This document shows, in pieces, positions 6,056-9,174 of a stretch of DNA of 9,174 bases. Position 1 is the stretch's first letter; each line of letters begins with the position of its first letter. The stretch lies in contig QHTS01000184.1 in assembly GCA_003220905.1 (NCBI GenBank), positions 1-9,174 of the forward strand, read 5' to 3'. The stretch comes from Gemmatimonadota bacterium. GTDB taxonomy: Bacteria > Gemmatimonadota > Gemmatimonadetes > Gemmatimonadales > GWC2-71-9. The translations under genes and the position numbers were made by a program. The notes under the pieces are model-generated. The model made no database searches. It worked only from the letters and a program-made list of their open reading frames with translations, and had not been told where the DNA came from.

Positions 6056-7647
6056 TCCCCGAAGTTCACCAGCCGGACGAGCGCGATGTCCGACACCTTC
6101 GCCAGGGCGTCCAGCACGCCGTTGGTGAGCGGCTGATCCACCGTGATGGCCGCGAGCGCGTCGTGCCCCGGGAAGGCGACGCGGGCCTGGTGGTAGCTGC
6201 CGATATTGATCCCCGCGCCGCCGAGCAGTGTGCCCACGCGGCCGATGACCCCGGGCACGTCGCGATTCCGAATCACCAGCATCCACCCCTCGGGCGCGAC
6301 GTCGACGTGGTAGTCGTCGATCCGAATCACGCGGCCGTGCTCGTTGCCCATGACCGTGCCGGCCACCCGGGCCCGGCCGCGCGCCGCCTCGAGCGTGACG
6401 CCCACCGTGGTCTCGAAGCCCGGCTCCGGAGTTCCGGTGCGGCGCGCATGGCGGATGCCCCGCTCCTCGGCGATGAGCAGCGCGTTCACGAGGCTCACCG
6501 GCTCGACGCTCATCCCCGAGAGCAGCCCCTCCACCGCCGCCATCAATACCGGGCGCGGCGCCGCGTCGTCCTTCCCGCCGTAGTCCACCTCGACCGCCGT
6601 GATCGGCCCGTCGACGAGCGCCAGCGCCAGGCGGCCGAGCCGGCGCGCCAGGTCGAGCAGGGGTCCGAGCCGCCGCAACAGATCGCCCGAGATACCGGGG
6701 ACGTTGATCGCGAACGAGAGATCGCCGGCGAGCAGCGCGTCGCGCACGGCTCCGCAGATCTCGACGCTCACGCGTTCTTGCGCTTCGGCCGTCGAGGCCG
6801 CGAGGTGCGGCGTGAGAATCACGCGCTCGAGCTTGCGGAGCGGCGCGTCCGCGGGCAGCGGCTCGACCGCGAACACGTCGATCGCCGCGCCGCCGATGCG
6901 TTTGTCGCGAACCGCGTCGGCCAACGCCGCCTCGTCCACGAGCTCGCCCCGCGCGGTATTCACGAGCACTGCCGTGGGCTTCATGAGCTTCAGCCGCTGG
7001 GCGTTGATCAGGTGATGGGTCTGCTCGGTGTGGGCCACGTGGAGCGTGACCACGTCCGCCTGACCGAGCAGCTGGTCGAGCGGCAGCAGCTTGAGTTGCA
7101 GCTCGGCCGCGCGCTCCGGCGAGAGGTACGGATCGTGTCCCACCACGTGCATCCCGAACGCGCGGGCGAGCTGCGCCACGTGGCCACCAATGCGGCCCAA
7201 TCCGACGATCCCGATGGTCTTGCCGCGGAGCTCCGTCCCCTCGAACCGCTTGCGATCCCATTCGCCGCGGCGCATCGCCTCCGCCGCCCAGGGAATGTGG
7301 CGGGCCTGGGCGAGCAGGAGGCCCATGGTGTGCTCCGCGGCACTGACCGTATTCGCGCCGGGGGCGTTCATCACGGCGATGCCACGCCGGGTGGCGGCAT
7401 GCACGTCGATGTTGTCGACTCCGGTGCCGGCCCGGGCGATCACGCGCAGGTTCGGGCCGCGCGTGAGCAGGTCCGCCGTTACGCGGGTCTCGCTCCGCAC
7501 GATGAGCGCGTGCGCGCCCGCGAGCGCCCGCTCGAGCTCCTCACGCGGCTTGCCGGCGCAGTTGGCGACCTCGATCTCCGGCGTCTCCGCGAGCAGCGTG
7601 AGTCCTGCCTCCGCCACCTTGTCGGCCACCGCGACGCGGTAGTTCAC
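6052..7647 (-). CDS. serA: D-3-phosphoglycerate dehydrogenase, long ACT-domain form
   Basis: Oxidises 3-phosphoglycerate to 3-phosphohydroxypyruvate with NAD, the first step of serine synthesis, in the cytoplasm. The 531-residue product is the long form: catalytic and NAD-binding domains at about 1-315, an intervening allosteric substrate-binding domain at about 320-450, and an ACT domain at 455-531 (WMLVIRNRDVPGVIG, then INIGSYHQAR). Visible are the Rossmann G149-L-G-R-I-G154, the NAD-ribose acid D172, and the catalytic R233 (NTARGELVDE), E262 (DVFAVEP) and H281 (TPHLAAST, where most relatives have TPHLGAST). An ACT domain suggests feedback by serine. The GTG start at 7647 is chosen because homology begins there (VNYRVAVADK) and it overlaps the aminotransferase stop as GTGA. 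The frame is open further upstream, but that stretch is a shadow of the aminotransferase. No Shine-Dalgarno is present, so translation is probably coupled. Confidence 0.96.
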   Translation of the reverse strand: MNYRVAVADKVAEAGLTLLAETPEIEVANCAGKPREELERALAGAHALIVRSETRVTADLLTRGPNLRVIARAGTGVDNIDVHAATRRGIAVMNAPGANTVSAAEHTMGLLLAQARHIPWAAEAMRRGEWDRKRFEGTELRGKTIGIVGLGRIGGHVAQLARAFGMHVVGHDPYLSPERAAELQLKLLPLDQLLGQADVVTLHVAHTEQTHHLINAQRLKLMKPTAVLVNTARGELVDEAALADAVRDKRIGGAAIDVFAVEPLPADAPLRKLERVILTPHLAASTAEAQERVSVEICGAVRDALLAGDLSFAINVPGISGDLLRRLGPLLDLARRLGRLALALVDGPITAVEVDYGGKDDAAPRPVLMAAVEGLLSGMSVEPVSLVNALLIAEERGIRHARRTGTPEPGFETTVGVTLEAARGRARVAGTVMGNEHGRVIRIDDYHVDVAPEGWMLVIRNRDVPGVIGRVGTLLGGAGINIGSYHQARVAFPGHDALAAITVDQPLTNGVLDALAKVSDIALVRLVNFGD

Positions 7648-8750
7648 GCCACGAGCCCGGCGAGCAGATCCAGGAGCTGGTCGAGCGCGGCGACCGTGTG
7701 GTCGCCCATGTGCCCGATCCGGATGGTGGACTCCTTCAGCGGTCCGTACCCCGCGCCGATGGTCCAGCCCGCCTGTTTCAGCGCCCCGACGAGCTGCTTG
7801 GCGCTCTTTCCTTCGGGCACTTTGAGGCACGACACGGTCCAGCTGCGGCGTCCTTCCCGCGGCAGGAAGCCGAAGCCGTGCGGCTCGCTCCACTCCTCCA
7901 CGCGGCGGCGCATCGCATCGTGCCGACGCCAGCGCCCCTCGGCGCCGCCCTCGCGTTCGATCCGGCTGAGCTGGGTTTCGAGGGCGAACAGCAGCGGGAT
8001 CGCGGGCGTATTGGTCGGTTGATGCTTGGTCGTGGCTCCCAGGAAGCTCACCAGGTCGAAGTACAGCCCCCGCATGGGGAGGGTCCGGGCCCGCTCGAGC
8101 ATTCGATCGGACGCGACGCCGAGCGCCAGGCCGGGCGGCAGTGCGAGCGCTTTCTGAGAGCCTGTGAGGACGAAGTCGAGGCCCCCCGCTCCTCCCCAGC
8201 GATCGGTCTCGACGGGAGAGCCCGCGAGCGAGGTGACGGCATCCACGAGCAGCAGCACGTCGTCGAACTCGCGCACGACGCCGGCCAGCGCCTCGACGTC
8301 CTGGAGCACCCCGGTGGACGTTTCCGAGTGGACCAGGGTCACCGCGTCGACCGGCGTGCGGCGCAGCGTGTCGCGCAGCATGTCGGGCTCGACGGCGCAG
8401 CCGAGCGGCACGTCGAGCCGGACGCACTCTTTGCCGCAGGCACGCACCAAGTTGGCGAAGCGCTCGCTGAACGAGCCGTTGACGAGCGACAGCGCGCGGT
8501 GCCGTACGCCGTTCCGCACCGCCATCTCCATGAAGCCGGTCGCCGAGGTGGTACCCACGAGCACCGGGCGGGAAGTCCGAAACAGCCGGGCGAGCGGTGC
8601 TTCGATCCCGGCGAGCAGCTGCTCCATCGCTCCCGAGCGGTGTCCGATCATCGGCCGCTGCATGGCCGCGAGGACCTCGGGGTGGACGTCGGTGGGACCG
8701 GGCAGAAAAAACCGCCCGAACGCGGGCGGCGGCGGGACGGGGGCGGTCAT
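7644..8750 (-). CDS. Class V PLP aminotransferase, probable phosphoserine aminotransferase (alanine/serine-glyoxylate type fold)
   Basis: A 368-residue fold-type I PLP enzyme of the aminotransferase class V family. It has the N-terminal signature FFLPGPTDVHPEVLAAM (14-30), MIGHRSG (34-40), HSETSTG (141-147), the PLP-ring acid D170 (LLLVDAVTS) and the Schiff-base lysine K200 (TGSQKALALPPGL). It also has TNTPAIPLLFALE (246-258) and the substrate-binding arginine region STIRIGHMGD (341-350, R344). By sequence the group includes alanine-glyoxylate and serine-glyoxylate aminotransferases. Members placed next to serA in bacteria that lack classical SerC generally serve as phosphoserine aminotransferase, which is the inferred job here: phosphohydroxypyruvate plus glutamate to phosphoserine. 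The ATG at 8750 overlaps the upstream hydrolase stop as ATGA, and the TGA stop overlaps the serA GTG. No Shine-Dalgarno is seen. The first codons contain a terminator-like hairpin with two TTT codons. Glyoxylate transamination remains possible. Confidence 0.92.
   Translation of the reverse strand: MTAPVPPPPAFGRFFLPGPTDVHPEVLAAMQRPMIGHRSGAMEQLLAGIEAPLARLFRTSRPVLVGTTSATGFMEMAVRNGVRHRALSLVNGSFSERFANLVRACGKECVRLDVPLGCAVEPDMLRDTLRRTPVDAVTLVHSETSTGVLQDVEALAGVVREFDDVLLLVDAVTSLAGSPVETDRWGGAGGLDFVLTGSQKALALPPGLALGVASDRMLERARTLPMRGLYFDLVSFLGATTKHQPTNTPAIPLLFALETQLSRIEREGGAEGRWRRHDAMRRRVEEWSEPHGFGFLPREGRRSWTVSCLKVPEGKSAKQLVGALKQAGWTIGAGYGPLKESTIRIGHMGDHTVAALDQLLDLLAGLVA
8706..8729 (-). terminator. Intrinsic-terminator-like hairpin inside the 5' end of the aminotransferase gene
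   Basis: In the direction of transcription a perfect 7-bp GC-only stem CCGCCCG (8729-8723) pairs with CGGGCGG (8718-8712) around a CGTT loop, followed at once by six T (8711-8706). The six T are codons 14-15 (TTT TTT, Phe-Phe). It lies 22 to 45 bases after the A of the ATG. A translating ribosome would cover it, whereas untranslated RNA would be free to fold and terminate. It could therefore act as a polarity switch in the operon, or be a by-product of Pro-rich and Phe codons. Confidence 0.5.
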
Positions 8751-9174
8751 GCGCCAGCGCGGGCGAGATCCTCGACGAGCCCCTCCTCCACGACTTCCTT
8801 CGTCTTCACGAGGCGCACGCCTTCGTCGCCCCAATCCTTGAGCAGCTGCTCCGAGACGTCCTTGTCGATCCCCTTCACGGCGTCGGTGACCACCAGGAGC
8901 CGGGTATGGGGGCGGCGCTCGAGCAGGCCTTCGACCGCCGCCTTGTCGCACACGTCGGTCGCCACCCCGTACAGCACGATGTCGTCCGGTGCGAGCACGT
9001 CGAGCACCGTCGGCACGTTCTCGTTGGTGAACACGTCGAACCGGTGCTTGTGGAACAGGACGTCTCCCTGGTGCGCCTGCAGCCGGGCGGCCAGCGGCTT
9101 TGCATCGGCCCTCGCCGGCTCGATGACGAGCGGATCCCGGAGCGCGGTCTCGGGAATCTTCTTCTGCCCGGGAG
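8747..9174 (-). CDS. Isochorismatase/nicotinamidase-family cysteine hydrolase (5' end outside the window)
   Basis: The frame is open from the right edge to the TGA at 8749-8747, giving 141 C-terminal residues. The visible part begins PGQKKIPET and carries FHKHRFDVFTNENV (40-53 of the visible part). There the Lys is the expected catalytic lysine and F-x-x-x-x-F resembles the family's K-x-x-x-S-x-F element. Next comes IVLYGVATDVCDKAAV (64-79), where the Cys is the nucleophile after the V-A cis-peptide, and then LLVVTDAVKGID. The catalytic Asp and any zinc ligands lie upstream, out of view, so nicotinamidase cannot be told from other amide or ester hydrolases of this family. A GTG at 9034 is an internal valine, not the start, because family homology runs on upstream of it. 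The stop overlaps the aminotransferase ATG as ATGA, placing it first of at least three genes in an operon with serA. Confidence 0.85.
   Translation of the reverse strand, partial: PGQKKIPETALRDPLVIEPARADAKPLAARLQAHQGDVLFHKHRFDVFTNENVPTVLDVLAPDDIVLYGVATDVCDKAAVEGLLERRPHTRLLVVTDAVKGIDKDVSEQLLKDWGDEGVRLVKTKEVVEEGLVEDLARAGA

Noticed and set aside
4997..7261. A 754-codon minus-strand frame across the chemoreceptor and serA
   Set aside because: Low-complexity Arg/Ala/Gly product lying across two well-supported genes; a GC shadow.
6163..8022. A 619-codon plus-strand frame opposite serA and the aminotransferase
   Set aside because: Shadow frame of two real genes; no recognisable motif.
7648..8427. 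N-terminal extension of serA, open in frame to 8427
   Set aside because: The added sequence is Arg/Pro-rich and antisense-like in composition, runs in another frame of the aminotransferase gene, and SerA homology starts at the GTG at 7647.

Overview
This is a GC-rich, gene-dense stretch of a bacterial chromosome. It carries seven genes: five complete, and one cut off at each window edge. GC content, frequent GTG/ATG four-base gene overlaps and an almost complete lack of Shine-Dalgarno sequences fit a soil or aquatic phylum such as Gemmatimonadota, but the phylum is inferred from general style and is not proven by any marker here. I see no phage, transposon, CRISPR or RNA gene.

Left block (1-1410). 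A gene start at the left edge, reading leftwards, looks like the first 19 codons of an ECF-type sigma factor. Divergent from it is a 371-residue protein joining a ferritin-like domain to a VIT1/CCC1 iron-transporter domain (MbfA-like). The 171-bp gap between them holds an unusual 13-bp periodic array. Its left half is the inverse of its right half, so it also forms a large hairpin. The iron gene ends in a very strong intrinsic terminator (1348-1410).

Middle block (1413-6055). leuS (leucyl-tRNA synthetase, minus strand) and a membrane chemoreceptor (plus strand) diverge from a 68-bp gap in which two candidate sigma-70 promoters overlap. leuS carries a striking insertion: three perfect 9-bp repeats encoding nine consecutive glycines in the editing domain. 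In the mRNA this is a run of G tracts expected to form a G-quadruplex.

Right block (6052-9174, all minus strand). A cysteine hydrolase of the isochorismatase/nicotinamidase family (5' end outside the window), a class V aminotransferase and a full-length ACT-domain 3-phosphoglycerate dehydrogenase (serA) are linked by successive 4-bp stop/start overlaps (ATGA, then GTGA). They very probably form one translationally coupled operon. The aminotransferase most likely supplies the phosphoserine aminotransferase step next to SerA, so the block would make phosphoserine from 3-phosphoglycerate; the role of the hydrolase is open. An intrinsic-terminator-like hairpin with a T6 tract lies inside the first codons of the aminotransferase and could make expression depend on translation. 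serA converges on the chemoreceptor gene, and the two stop codons overlap.

The points most worth a second look are the 13-bp inverted array beside the sigma-factor start, the glycine/G-quadruplex insertion in leuS, and the in-gene terminator of the serine operon.
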